From: Altererythrobacter sp. XM-24bin4
GTDB taxonomy: Bacteria > Pseudomonadota > Alphaproteobacteria > Sphingomonadales > Sphingomonadaceae
DNA length: 64,000 bases
Direction: 5' to 3'
Assembly: GCA_003149575.1 (NCBI GenBank)
Contig: QCWG01000001.1
Span: 1,145,183 to 1,209,182, forward strand
A program made the position numbers and the translations under genes. The notes under the pieces are model-generated. The model did no database searches. It saw only the letters and a list, made by a program, of their open reading frames with translations, and had not been told where the DNA came from. Shown here piece by piece: positions 46,104 through 54,810 of this stretch (its first letter is position 1; every line of letters starts with the position of its first letter).

Positions 46104-47483
46104 GTGACAGTGGCGCACAACTGGAAACTCGACGGCTGGAAAGCCCATGAAGCGCGGCATTTGCCGCATTACGAAGACGCAGCTGAACTAGCCGAGGCGG
46201 AAGCGACGCTGTCCGTCTATCCGCCGCTAGTCTTTGCCGGCGAAGCACGTGCGTTGAAGGCGGATCTGGCAGACGTGGCCAACGGCCATGCATTCCTGTT
46301 GCAGGGCGGTGACTGCGCGGAAAGCTTTGCCGAATTCCACCCGAACAATATCCGCGACACTTTCCGCGTGCTTTTGCAGATGGCGGTTGTGATGACTTTC
46401 GCCAGCAAGCGGCCAGTGGTGAAGGTCGGCCGCATGGCTGGTCAGTTTGCCAAGCCGCGCAGTTCCGCAACGGAAACGCAAGGCGACCTGACATTGCCGA
46501 GTTATTTCGGTGACAACATCAACGGGATCGATTTCGATCCGGTGCAGCGCCGCAATGACCCGGCGCGGATGGTAAAGGCCTATTCACAAGCGGCCGCGAC
46601 GCTCAATCTGCTGCGCGCGTTTGCCGGTGGCGGCTATGCCAACCTGCGTCAGGTGCACCAGTGGACGCTCGATTTCATGGGGCGCACGCCCTGGGCGGAA
46701 AAGTTCGCGGAAACCGCTGACAAGATTGGCGACGCGCTCGATTTCATGGAAGCTTGCGGCGTTGATCCGGCAACTGTCCCGCAATTGCAGGGCACAAGCT
46801 TTTATACCAGCCACGAAGCGCTGCTGCTGCCATACGAGCAAGCTCTGACGCGCCAAGATTCTCTGACTGGAGATTGGTACGCCACCAGCGCGCATATGGT
46901 CTGGATCGGCGATCGAACACGCTTCCCGGGCAGCGCGCACATTGAATTTGCGCGCGGCATCGGCAATCCGTTGGGTATGAAGTGCGGACCGTCGCTCGAA
47001 CCGGACGCTCTGCTTGAACTGCTCGACGTGCTCAATCCATCGCGAGAAGCGGGCCGGATCACGCTGATCAGCCGCTTTGGCCATGACAAGGTCGAGGAGG
47101 GGCTGCCCAAACTCGTGCGCGCGGTGAAACGCGAAGGGCATCCGGTGGTTTGGAGCTGTGATCCGATGCACGGCAATGTGATCAAGTCGGACAGCGGCTA
47201 CAAAACCCGTCCGTTTGATCGCATCCTCTCGGAAGTGAAGGGCTTCTTCAATGTGCATCATTCGGAAGGGACTCATCCGGGCGGCATCCATATCGAGATG
47301 ACCGGGCAGGATGTAACCGAATGTGTCGGTGGGGCAGTGGCGATTACAGATGAGGCGCTAGGCGATCGCTATCACACCCATTGCGATCCGCGTTTGAATG
47401 CGGCGCAGTCGCTAGAGCTGGCATTCCTGATCGCGGAGATGCTCAACCAGCAAGTGAACGAGCAACAGGCCAACGCGGCCTGA
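46104..47483 (+). CDS. aroG: 3-deoxy-7-phosphoheptulonate synthase, class II
   Basis: This 459-residue enzyme condenses phosphoenolpyruvate with erythrose-4-phosphate as the first step of the shikimate pathway. Class II (plant-like) marks are [11 protein letters not shown] (Cys metal ligand), [46 protein letters not shown] and [21 protein letters not shown]. The start is a GTG; a second GTG two codons downstream is possible. It lies upstream of egtB by 96 bp. Confidence 0.96.
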   Translation: MTVAHNWKLDGWKAHEARHLPHYEDAAELAEAEATLSVYPPLVFAGEARALKADLADVANGHAFLLQGGDCAESFAEFHPNNIRDTFRVLLQMAVVMTFASKRPVVKVGRMAGQFAKPRSSATETQGDLTLPSYFGDNINGIDFDPVQRRNDPARMVKAYSQAAATLNLLRAFAGGGYANLRQVHQWTLDFMGRTPWAEKFAETADKIGDALDFMEACGVDPATVPQLQGTSFYTSHEALLLPYEQALTRQDSLTGDWYATSAHMVWIGDRTRFPGSAHIEFARGIGNPLGMKCGPSLEPDALLELLDVLNPSREAGRITLISRFGHDKVEEGLPKLVRAVKREGHPVVWSCDPMHGNVIKSDSGYKTRPFDRILSEVKGFFNVHHSEGTHPGGIHIEMTGQDVTECVGGAVAITDEALGDRYHTHCDPRLNAAQSLELAFLIAEMLNQQVNEQQANAA

Positions 47484-47579
47484 CCAGCGTTTGCCACCTT
47501 CAGTCGCTGGGCATGCCTTTCAATTGTAACGCCTTTCGGGCATGATCTTGCCAGCACAAGCTGACGCGGGAGAAGTAAC

Positions 47580-48812
47580 GTGCCTGAATCGCTTGCCAGC
47601 GCTGTTGTTGATCGGGCGGCTGGGCTAGCCGATAGATTTCGCGCAACACGGCGTTTGAGCAAAGCGTTGGTTGCGCCGCTCAGCGATGCCGACGCCACGA
47701 TCCAGTCGATGGAAGATGCTTCGCCAGCGAAGTGGCATCTGGCCCACACGACATGGTTCTGGGAAACATTCCTGCTGCGCGGTCATGCGCGCGGGTATCA
47801 GCTGTTCAACGAGCAGTATCCATTCCTGTTCAACTCCTACTACGAAGCAGAGGGCGAACGGATTGCCCGTTTCTCGCGCGGGATGCTGTCGCGCCCGACT
47901 TTGGAGCAAATCCTCGAATGGCGATCACATGTTGACGCTGCGATGGAGCGTTTGCTTGATGATCCGGCGCACAGCGATCTGATTGAACTGGGTATCGCGC
48001 ATGAACAGCAGCACCAGGAATTGCTGCTGACAGATATCAAGCATGCGCTGTTCCAGAACCCGCTCGGCCCAGCGATGTTTGACGGCGCTTTACCAGAATC
48101 GGGATCAGCGAAAGAAGGCTGGCACGAACATCCTGGCGGTATCGCAATGATTGGGTACGAAGGCAGTGGCTTTGCGTTCGACAATGAAGGGCCATGCCAT
48201 CGGGTCTTGCTGGAACCCTTTGCACTGTCAAAACGGCTTGTGATCAATCGCGAATGGGCAGAGTTCATTTCGGATGGCGGTTACACCAATCCTTCGCTTT
48301 GGCTGTCTGATGGTTGGGCCTGGGTTCGAGGCGATCGCATCTCTGCGCCGCTTTATTGGCGCGAAGGCGAGCAATTCACTCTGAACGGATGGCAGGATCG
48401 CGATCCCGACGCGCCGGTCACGCATATCTCCTATTTCGAAGCTGATGCCTTTGCCAGCTGGGCTGGTAACCGATTGCCGACCGAGTTCGAATGGGAAGCT
48501 ATGGGACAGGCACAAGACTCTGCGGCAGGTAACCAGCTGGATGATGCAAGCGGGGTGCAACCCACTGGCGGCGACAGTCTGTTCGGCGATTGCTGGCAAT
48601 TCACCCGCTCGGCCTACTTGCCGTACCCCCGCTTCAAGCCCGCGCCGGGCGCAGTGGGCGAATACAACGGCAAATTCATGAGCGGCCAGTTTGTGTTGAA
48701 AGGTGCCAGCTGCGCTACGGTGCGCGGGCACTCGCGTTCCTCTTATCGCAATTTCTTCTACCCGCATCAGCGTTGGCAATTCACTGGCCTGCGCTTGGCA
48801 AAGGACTTTTGA
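47580..48812 (+). CDS. egtB: Ergothioneine sulfoxide synthase EgtB
   Basis: This 410-residue non-heme iron enzyme joins cysteine or gamma-glutamylcysteine to hercynine. The N-terminal DinB-like domain has a His in HLAHTTWFWE and the three-His motif HEQQHQELLLTDIKHA (about residues 139-154). The C-terminal sulfatase-modifying-factor-like domain runs from about residue 195 (GFAFDNEGP) to the end (HQRWQFTGLRLAKDF). The start is a GTG. Its TGA overlaps the egtD ATG by one base (TGATG). Confidence 0.95.
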   Translation: MPESLASAVVDRAAGLADRFRATRRLSKALVAPLSDADATIQSMEDASPAKWHLAHTTWFWETFLLRGHARGYQLFNEQYPFLFNSYYEAEGERIARFSRGMLSRPTLEQILEWRSHVDAAMERLLDDPAHSDLIELGIAHEQQHQELLLTDIKHALFQNPLGPAMFDGALPESGSAKEGWHEHPGGIAMIGYEGSGFAFDNEGPCHRVLLEPFALSKRLVINREWAEFISDGGYTNPSLWLSDGWAWVRGDRISAPLYWREGEQFTLNGWQDRDPDAPVTHISYFEADAFASWAGNRLPTEFEWEAMGQAQDSAAGNQLDDASGVQPTGGDSLFGDCWQFTRSAYLPYPRFKPAPGAVGEYNGKFMSGQFVLKGASCATVRGHSRSSYRNFFYPHQRWQFTGLRLAKDF

Positions 48813-49798
48813 TGAACGCGTCTGAAGGCATGAGGCTGATCAATCTTGACGAAGATGGCGTGGACCGCGCGTTCAGGCAGGACGTTTTGGCAGGGCTGAA
48901 GCAAGTCCCCAAGGCGATCCCGGCACGCTGGCTATATGACGATGCCGGTTCACAATTGTTTGAGGAAATCACGCAGCTGCCCGAATATTATCCGACACGC
49001 GCGGAGACCGATATTCTGAAAACGCGCGGCGGTGAATTCGCGGAATTGATCGGTCCGGGCAGGGCAGTGGTCGAATTCGGCTCTGGCAGTTCCGTTAAAA
49101 CTCCGCTTTTGCTGTCTGCTATTGCGCCTGCGGCCTATGTGCCGCTTGATATCTCTGGTGACTTTCTGCGCGCTTCGTCCGCTGAGCTCGCAGCCAAGTT
49201 TCCCGGCCTTCCAGTCTATCCGGTCGAGGCGGATTTCATGCGCAAGGTCGCACTGCCTGATGCAGTTTCGGACATGCCCAAACTTGGTTTTTTCCCGGGT
49301 TCCACCATCGGCAATATGGTCGCGCGTACTGCAGTGGATCTGCTGCGGACAGTGCGCGAAACGCTGGGCGAGGGCTCAAAGCTCTTGATCGGTATGGACC
49401 TGATCAAGGATCCCGATGTCCTGATCGCCGCCTATGATGATGCGGCGGGTGTAACCGCTGAATTCAATTACAACCTTGTCCGTCGGATTAATCGTGAGCT
49501 CGATGGCGACATTCCGCTTGAATTCTTGCGGCATGAAGCGCGCTGGAATGATGACTTTGCGCGGATCGAGATGCACTTGGTCGCGCAGAAAGACATTAGC
49601 TTCAGCGTGTCAGGCCAGCCATTTGCACTGGCTCAAGGCGAGAGTTTGCACACTGAAAACAGCCACAAATTCAGCCGACGTACGGGGAACACATTGCTGT
49701 TGGCAGGTGGGTGGACACCAACACATCGATGGCTTGATAGCAAGGAACGCTTCTCGCTCGTGTTGGCCGACGCGTCGATCCCGCGCAGCGCACCCTAG
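48812..49798 (+). CDS. egtD: L-histidine N-alpha-methyltransferase EgtD
   Basis: This 328-residue SAM-dependent enzyme trimethylates histidine to hercynine, the substrate of EgtB. It has PARWLYDDAGSQLFEEITQLPEYYPTR-type start, the SAM motif VVEFGSGSSVKTPLLL, and YVPLDISGDFL. The histidine-binding FFPGSTIGNM and the C-terminal HTENSHKFSRR are also present. It is coupled to egtB by a one-base overlap; egtC and egtE homologues are not in this window, so the final C-S lyase step must be supplied elsewhere. Confidence 0.96.
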   Translation: MNASEGMRLINLDEDGVDRAFRQDVLAGLKQVPKAIPARWLYDDAGSQLFEEITQLPEYYPTRAETDILKTRGGEFAELIGPGRAVVEFGSGSSVKTPLLLSAIAPAAYVPLDISGDFLRASSAELAAKFPGLPVYPVEADFMRKVALPDAVSDMPKLGFFPGSTIGNMVARTAVDLLRTVRETLGEGSKLLIGMDLIKDPDVLIAAYDDAAGVTAEFNYNLVRRINRELDGDIPLEFLRHEARWNDDFARIEMHLVAQKDISFSVSGQPFALAQGESLHTENSHKFSRRTGNTLLLAGGWTPTHRWLDSKERFSLVLADASIPRSAP

Positions 49799-49808
49799 TT
49801 GGCAGCAG

Positions 49809-50516
49809 ATGGACCTGCGCCCATTAGCTTCCTATATTCCGGTGATGTCGATCAAGGCCCTCTGGGAATATCTGGCGATGACCATTTCCGCGATCCCGCG
49901 TTCGGGATTGCTGTTGATGGTGGTCGCGGCAATCGCCGTAAGCGCGATCGGATCGCTAATGGTTCGCCGGAAAGTGCCACTGGGGCTGATGGTTCGGCGC
50001 GCCAGCACGGTTGTATTGGGCGGCGTTCTGCTGGTCGTTGTGTTGCAATTGTCGCGCTTCGATTCACGTCTGGAGATAGCTGTTCCGCAGTTTGGCTTGC
50101 CCGAACAAATCGTTGAAGGCGGCGAAACCCGCATCCCCATGGCACCTGACGGGCATTTCTGGCTGCGCGCACAGATTAACGGTGTGCCGGCAAATTTCCT
50201 CGTCGATACGGGCGCTACGCTAACGGCCATTTCTCAGGATCTGGCGGATCGCGCAGCGATCAAACCACGACCTGGCGGGTTACCCGTTACCATCAACACC
50301 GCCAACGGCCCAGTCTCAGCTGAACTGTCTACCATTGGCGAAATGCGCTTTGGCAGTGTGGCCGCCCGCGGGCTCGACGTAGTAATCGCGCCGTCTCTTG
50401 GTCAGACCAATGTTGTCGGGATGAATTTGCTATCGCGGCTCGCGTCATGGCGCGTTGAGGGCAACAACATGATTTTGGTGCCTAATAATCCGCAGCCCGA
50501 ATCTGATCAGCGCTAG
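49809..50516 (+). CDS. Retropepsin-like aspartic protease, membrane-anchored (TIGR02281 type)
   Basis: This 235-residue protein has two N-terminal membrane helices (GLLLMVVAAIAVSAIGSLMV and TVVLGGVLLVVVLQL), then a periplasmic retropepsin-like domain. The catalytic motif is FLVDTGATLTAIS (about residues 130-142), and GMNLLSRLASWRVEGN ends the fold. One DTGA per chain implies dimerisation for activity, as in viral proteases. The substrate is unknown. It follows egtD by 10 bp and may share its transcript. Confidence 0.85.
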   Translation: MDLRPLASYIPVMSIKALWEYLAMTISAIPRSGLLLMVVAAIAVSAIGSLMVRRKVPLGLMVRRASTVVLGGVLLVVVLQLSRFDSRLEIAVPQFGLPEQIVEGGETRIPMAPDGHFWLRAQINGVPANFLVDTGATLTAISQDLADRAAIKPRPGGLPVTINTANGPVSAELSTIGEMRFGSVAARGLDVVIAPSLGQTNVVGMNLLSRLASWRVEGNNMILVPNNPQPESDQR

Positions 50517-50695
50517 CCAGGCAAGGGAGGCAGAGGCTGTGGCAGGGCGGAAATCCGTTCTGCAAGGAAGTCGAATACCAGTCGGATGCGGCGGCTTGTC
50601 TTCAGTTCGCGGTGCGAGACAAGCCAGAGCTGGTAAGCAAATCCAGGCATAAACGGGGCGGCGCGTTCAACGCCGGGTTCACCATCGCCGCGGGA
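50513..50695 (-). pseudogene. C-terminal remnant of a LysR-family regulator gene
   Basis: On the minus strand the last roughly 55 codons read GVERAAPFMPGFAYQLWLV, SHRELKTSRRIRLVFDFLAE and a proline-rich end. This is the typical C-terminus of LysR regulators. No helix-turn-helix or effector-domain body precedes it: upstream on that strand lies the antisense of a methyltransferase fragment. It therefore looks like the 3' end of a LysR gene left after a deletion. Confidence 0.65.
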
Positions 50696-51172
50696 CTCGG
50701 AGTTTACGCCAATGCCCATGCACGCCACGTTTCCCACGTCACGGCAGTCGATGTTTCAGAGAAGATGCTGGAATTCGCGAAGATAAATGCGGCGGAAGCT
50801 AACGTCGACGATGTGACATTCAGGGCTACCTCAATCGAAAGTTTTGAGGCCGCTGATGGCAGCTATGATGCTGTATTGATGCTAAGCCTACTGCATTTGC
50901 TGGAGAATCCCCGCGCTGCGCTGGACAAGGCGCACCGGCTTCTCAAACCTGGCGGCTTGCTGATCACCAGCACAGCGTGCCTTGGTGATAGTATGCGCTG
51001 GTTCGGCATGATTGCTCCGGTCGGCGCAGCATTGGGCCTGATACCCAAAGTCCAGTTCCTGTTCGTGGAAGAATTGCGCAGCGAGATCGCAGACCGTGGA
51101 TTTGCTAGTCTGGAAGAATTCAATCAGGGCGACAATCGCACCTACTTTCAAATCGCGCGCAAGCTTGCGTAG
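50696..51172 (+). pseudogene. 5'-truncated SAM-dependent methyltransferase
   Basis: From about 50700 the frame reads HARHVSHVTAVDVSEKMLEF, then SYDAVLMLSLLHLLENPRAAL and LLKPGGLLITSTACLGDSMRWF, a class I methyltransferase core. The glycine-rich SAM motif I, which should come before it, is missing. In its place the frame continues into the antisense of a LysR C-terminus, giving a 186-residue open frame with a foreign N-terminus from 50612. The downstream half is intact to the stop at 51172. It is probably non-functional. Confidence 0.7.
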
Positions 51173-51178
51173 CGATCC

Positions 51179-51225
51179 GGGCGGCTGGTCAGCCCCCCAA
51201 GTACCTCGCTTTTGGCCAGCCGCCC
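51179..51225 (+). terminator. Long-loop hairpin after the methyltransferase fragment
   Basis: GGGCGGCTGG (51179-51188) and CCAGCCGCCC (51216-51225) form a perfect 10-bp stem with a 27-base loop just after the stop at 51172. No T-run follows, so a terminator role is only probable. Confidence 0.45.
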
Positions 51226-51312
51226 ACCCTCACTGATCGACCGACATTTCACTAGTGGATCGTATCTCTATGCCCAGCTAGCCCTTACCGCGATGATCGT
51301 AGGAGAGCGCGC

Positions 51313-52077
51313 ATGAAAGAACTGTTTGATCTTACTGGAAAGGTTGCCGTTGTTACGGGAGCAGGCCGCGGCATTGGAGAAGGTATCGCCACGCTGCTGG
51401 CAGATGCTGGCGCTGATGTGGTTTGCGCGGCGCGCTCTACCGACCAGATCGAACATACCGCCAAGCTGATCAATGAAAGCAATTCCGGCGGGCGTGCGGT
51501 CGCGCAAAAGACCGATGTATCGAGCGCGGAAGATATGGAAGCGCTGGCTCAGCGCGCGGTCGATGAATTCGGGCGGCTAGATATCTGGATTAACAATGCC
51601 GGTGGATCGCTGGTTTCCGCACCTCTGACTGAGCTTGATCCGGCAGAATGGGACAAGACACTGGCCGTCAATCTGACGTCGGTTTTCTGGGGCGTACGTG
51701 CGGCGGCCAAACACATGAAAGACGGCGGCTCGATTGTGAACACGTCATCGATGGCGGGGCGCGATCCGTTTCCCGGAAGCGGGCATTATAGCGCGGCCAA
51801 GGCCGGCGTGAATATGCTCACCAAAACACTTGCTCTGGAGTTGGGGCCACAAAAGATTCGTATCAACGCGATCTTGCCCGGGTTTGTGCCGACAGATACA
51901 GTGAAGAAGGCACTTGACATGACAGACGCGGATTTCGGGCCTCTGCTTGAACAGCTTAATCTTCCGGCTGGAAGGCTTGGGACACCGCGTGATATTGCAG
52001 CTTGTGTGCTATACCTTGTCGGGGAATCAGGAGAGTGGGTCACGGGTCAATGCCTTTGTGTTGCTGGAACGGTATAG
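51313..52077 (+). CDS. SDR-family oxidoreductase
   Basis: This 254-residue classical short-chain dehydrogenase has VVTGAGRGIGEGIA at about residues 13-26, WINNAGGSLVSAP, and the catalytic NTSSMAGRDPFPGSGHYSAAKAG region with Tyr and Lys. The C-terminal YLVGESGEWVTGQCLCVAGT is the usual FabG-like ending. The substrate is unknown, probably a 3-hydroxyacyl or sterol-like compound. RBS-like GGAGAG lies just before the ATG. It is the last gene before the AT-rich island. Confidence 0.9.
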   Translation: MKELFDLTGKVAVVTGAGRGIGEGIATLLADAGADVVCAARSTDQIEHTAKLINESNSGGRAVAQKTDVSSAEDMEALAQRAVDEFGRLDIWINNAGGSLVSAPLTELDPAEWDKTLAVNLTSVFWGVRAAAKHMKDGGSIVNTSSMAGRDPFPGSGHYSAAKAGVNMLTKTLALELGPQKIRINAILPGFVPTDTVKKALDMTDADFGPLLEQLNLPAGRLGTPRDIAACVLYLVGESGEWVTGQCLCVAGTV

Positions 52078-52246
52078 CACTCGGTCTACTGACCCTTGGT
52101 CGGCGTTAAAAGCCTACTGAATGTTATCAATCAGGGCCAAATGTTTTCTAAATTTTCATATCTATTCAATACGCTATTAATATTTCGTTCAATTTAATGA
52201 GGATTTTGGGAAGGGTAAATTAACCGTAGTAAATTCAATCATCAGT
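52078..52246. other. AT-rich upstream region of the GH16 gene
   Basis: These 169 bp change abruptly from the GC-rich neighbourhood to AT-rich sequence (many TTTTA and AATTTA runs). No ribosome binding site is obvious before the ATG at 52247. It marks the left edge of the AT-rich segment. Confidence 0.5.
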
Positions 52247-53167
52247 ATGAAAATTCTTACAAACATCATTACAATTTTCTTGGTTTCGACTTTAGTTTCT
52301 TGTGGAGACGAAGGGCAACAAATGCCACCAAATACGGTTGGAGGAGGGGGTGTTCTGCCACCATCGCCACCCGTGTCTTCTCCTGCTTCCTTTGATACCT
52401 TGGTTTTTGAAGATCAGTTTGCGAATGGCTCACTGGATAGAAGTATATGGAATGTTGTCGGGCCGGATTTTTGGGTAAATAACGAACAGCAAGCCTATAT
52501 AGACTCTTCGGACACAATATTCTTTGAAGCTGCAACAGGTTCTGAAGATGATGCAGTGTTGGTTCTCAAACCTGAATGGCGCGAGGGTTATCCAACACCA
52601 ACTGGTCGTATAGTGGATTTTGTTTCTGGCCGTATTAACTCTCGCAACAAACTTGATGTTACGTATGCAAAGGTTTCAGCTCGAATTCGGATGCCTGATG
52701 CCCAAGGAGTTTGGCCCGCGTTTTGGCTTCTCGGATATGGTAGTTGGCCTAATTCTGGCGAAACCGATATCATGGAATATGTTGGTGAAAAGGAGTGGAC
52801 GAGTTCGGCTTTGCATGGCCCTGGATATTCTGGCGGAGAGAGCATTGGGGCGCGAAATAATTTTGAAGACGGTGCAGAAGTATCTGATTGGCATATATAT
52901 ACGGTCGAGCGGCGTACTGAAGATGTAAGATTTTTTGTAGACGAAGAAGAATTTTTTAGAGTTACAAGAGCGGAGGTTGAGGAGCGAGGTGAATGGAGAT
53001 TTGATAGAGCTCAACATTTAATTTTGAATTTTGCTCTGGGAGGAAATTATCCTCAAGGCGTTAATGGAGTGAATTCACCTTATCCTGGCTTGCCTGCGGC
53101 CACAGTAGAGGCAATTAAGGCTAATGAAATCAGTATGGAAGTAGACTGGGTCCGCATTTGGGAATGA
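52247..53167 (+). CDS. Glycoside hydrolase family 16 lipoprotein (beta-glucanase-like)
   Basis: This 306-residue protein has a lipobox (STLVSC, Cys19) followed by a Gly/Pro/Ser linker. A GH16 beta-jelly-roll domain follows, from about residue 48 (FDTLVFEDQF) to the end. The catalytic motif ExDxxE is in NSGETDIMEYVGE (about residues 170-175), with KVSARIRMPDAQGVWPAFWLL before it. GH16 enzymes cut beta-1,3/1,4-glucans such as laminarin or marine galactans. The gene is clearly AT-richer than its neighbours and uses ATA, TTT and AAT freely, a sign of recent transfer. It ends 22 bp from tRNA-Gln. The linkage specificity is not determined. Confidence 0.93.
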   Translation: MKILTNIITIFLVSTLVSCGDEGQQMPPNTVGGGGVLPPSPPVSSPASFDTLVFEDQFANGSLDRSIWNVVGPDFWVNNEQQAYIDSSDTIFFEAATGSEDDAVLVLKPEWREGYPTPTGRIVDFVSGRINSRNKLDVTYAKVSARIRMPDAQGVWPAFWLLGYGSWPNSGETDIMEYVGEKEWTSSALHGPGYSGGESIGARNNFEDGAEVSDWHIYTVERRTEDVRFFVDEEEFFRVTRAEVEERGEWRFDRAQHLILNFALGGNYPQGVNGVNSPYPGLPAATVEAIKANEISMEVDWVRIWE

Positions 53168-53184
53168 TCAAAAATATTTTTGAT
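53167..53184. repeat. Perfect AT palindrome between GH16 and tRNA-Gln
   Basis: ATCAAAAATATTTTTGAT at 53167-53184 is a perfect 18-bp palindrome that overlaps the last base of the GH16 stop. It has T-runs on both strands, so it may end transcription from both sides. It lies 5 bp from the tRNA-Gln 3' end. Confidence 0.55.
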
Positions 53185-53189
53185 TAGGT

Positions 53190-53264
53190 TGGCTGGGGTG
53201 GCAGGATTCGAACCTGCGCATGCCGGTACCAAAAACCAGTGCCTTACCACTTGGCTACACCCCA
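53190..53264 (-). tRNA. tRNA-Gln (anticodon UUG)
   Basis: A 75-base cloverleaf can be drawn on the minus strand. The acceptor stem is TGGGGTG/CACCCCA, the D arm is GCCAAGTGGTAAGGC, and the anticodon stem is CTGGT/ACCGG with loop TTTTGGT giving anticodon TTG. The T arm is GCAGG-TTCGAAT-CCTGC. The discriminator is G and the CCA end is encoded. The structure has no mismatched acceptor pair. Confidence 0.95.
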
Positions 53265-53321
53265 GCAGAGGGGCGGTCTATAACGGCTTGTGCGCGGATG
53301 TGAAGTGCAAACGCGCTGTTT

Positions 53322-53356
53322 TATGCAGGCCTTTGTCTGAGTGTCTATGCAGGCCT
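53322..53356. repeat. 11-bp direct repeat at the end of the symporter gene
   Basis: TATGCAGGCCT occurs at 53322-53332 and 53346-53356. The second copy holds the symporter's last codons and stop. Such a short duplication could come from slippage or from a local insertion/deletion. Confidence 0.5.
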
Positions 53357-54724
53357 CGCGCGGCGCTGAGCCAATTCGCTTTCTATTGCCGCCAAAGTGC
53401 GTCGATCGATGTTGTAAAACAGCATCGCGATCCCGCCAGGAACCAGAACAATCGCCGGGATAATCGCGAAAGCGAGGTTGATTCCCATTATGGCGCTTTC
53501 GGATTGCTGCTCCCCCGCGACAAAGCCGGTCATACTGATGATTAGACCGGGTAGAGCGAGACCAAATGCAACGCCGGTCTTCACAGCGAAGATTGATGCG
53601 GCGACCACCAGAGCTGTCATCTGCTTACGCGAACGCCAGTCGACATATTCCGCGATATCCGTGAACATCGCGTAGGCCAGAACCATCAGCATGCCGAAGC
53701 CGATCCCAACTCCAAATTGTGCAAATGTTTGCAGCCATACAGCGTCCAGCGGCATGGAGTGGAACAGCATGATCGTCGAAGCTTTTAGTGCCCCGGCAAA
53801 GATCACGAGATGCGATTTTTCAAACCGCCGCTGCAGGAAATTGGCGAAGATCACGCCTGTAATCTGACCTATCGCCAAAGCAGTCAGGAAAAGCGCGGGG
53901 CGATCAAGAAACGCGAGGACCGGCGAGCCATCGTCGCCTGCAACATACTCGAAAAAGAACAGCGCGCTGGCTTGTCGGGCGGCAATTGCTGTGACGCCCA
54001 AGATCGCGGCTATTGCCACCGCGATCCACGGGCCGGTCACGACCAGTTCCTTGCAATCACCCAGAATAGATCCGTTTTCCTGGTTCGGCTCGATCCGTTC
54101 TTTGGTGGTGAAGAACGTTGCCAAGAGGCAAAAGAATGAAACGCCTGCAATGCACGCCATTGTCCACATAATGCCGCTTGCCTCGTCTCCGCCACCCAGT
54201 TCGCGCACCAGCGTAGTTCCAAGAACACCAATCAAGATCCCCGACATTGCCGAGAAGAACATACGGTATGCGGTAACGCTGCCACGTTGTTCGGCGCTGG
54301 GAGATATCACACCCAGCAGACCGCCGTAGGGCACGTTCACGAAGGTGTAGACCAGCATCGCGAGCGTGTAGGTGACATAGGCCCAGATCAGCAGGCCGGT
54401 TGGGCTCAAATCTGGCGCTGCAAACACCAATACGCCAAAAAAGCCAAACGGCACCGCTCCAAACAGCATGTATGGCCGGTATCGGCCCCAGCGGCTGCGC
54501 GTGCGGTCGGAAATTGCGCCCATCATCGGGTCAGTCACCGCGTCGACTAGCTTGGTCAGGAGCAACATCAAGCTGATCGCGGCAGGCGCCAGACCGTTCA
54601 GATCGACCAGAAAATAGAACAGGAAAAAGCCGAAAAAATTGAGATAGAGCCCGGAGGCAAGGTCTCCCACGCCGTAGCCCAGCTTCTCTTTCAGCTTGAT
54701 GCGCTCAGGCGGGACGTGGTCCAA
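53345..54724 (-). CDS. GPH-family (glycoside/pentoside/hexuronide) cation symporter
   Basis: This 459-residue transporter has about 12 membrane helices. It begins LKEKLGYGVGDLASGLYLNF, the GPH hallmark, then KLVDAVTDPMMGAISDRTRSRWGRYRPYMLFG. The family couples sugar uptake to Na+ or H+. Its closeness to the GH16 gene suggests it imports the glycan fragments released, but the two are separated by a tRNA gene on the opposite side, so this is inference. The last codons lie within a short direct repeat (TATGCAGGCCT). Confidence 0.9.
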   Translation of the reverse strand: MDHVPPERIKLKEKLGYGVGDLASGLYLNFFGFFLFYFLVDLNGLAPAAISLMLLLTKLVDAVTDPMMGAISDRTRSRWGRYRPYMLFGAVPFGFFGVLVFAAPDLSPTGLLIWAYVTYTLAMLVYTFVNVPYGGLLGVISPSAEQRGSVTAYRMFFSAMSGILIGVLGTTLVRELGGGDEASGIMWTMACIAGVSFFCLLATFFTTKERIEPNQENGSILGDCKELVVTGPWIAVAIAAILGVTAIAARQASALFFFEYVAGDDGSPVLAFLDRPALFLTALAIGQITGVIFANFLQRRFEKSHLVIFAGALKASTIMLFHSMPLDAVWLQTFAQFGVGIGFGMLMVLAYAMFTDIAEYVDWRSRKQMTALVVAASIFAVKTGVAFGLALPGLIISMTGFVAGEQQSESAIMGINLAFAIIPAIVLVPGGIAMLFYNIDRRTLAAIESELAQRRARPA

Positions 54725-54810
54725 TCAGCACTCCAATAACGGCTTGGCGGCCCAGGCAAAAACCCTGTGCCACGAAACCCTAACGCACTGACTACGTCAA
54801 ATATCCCGGA

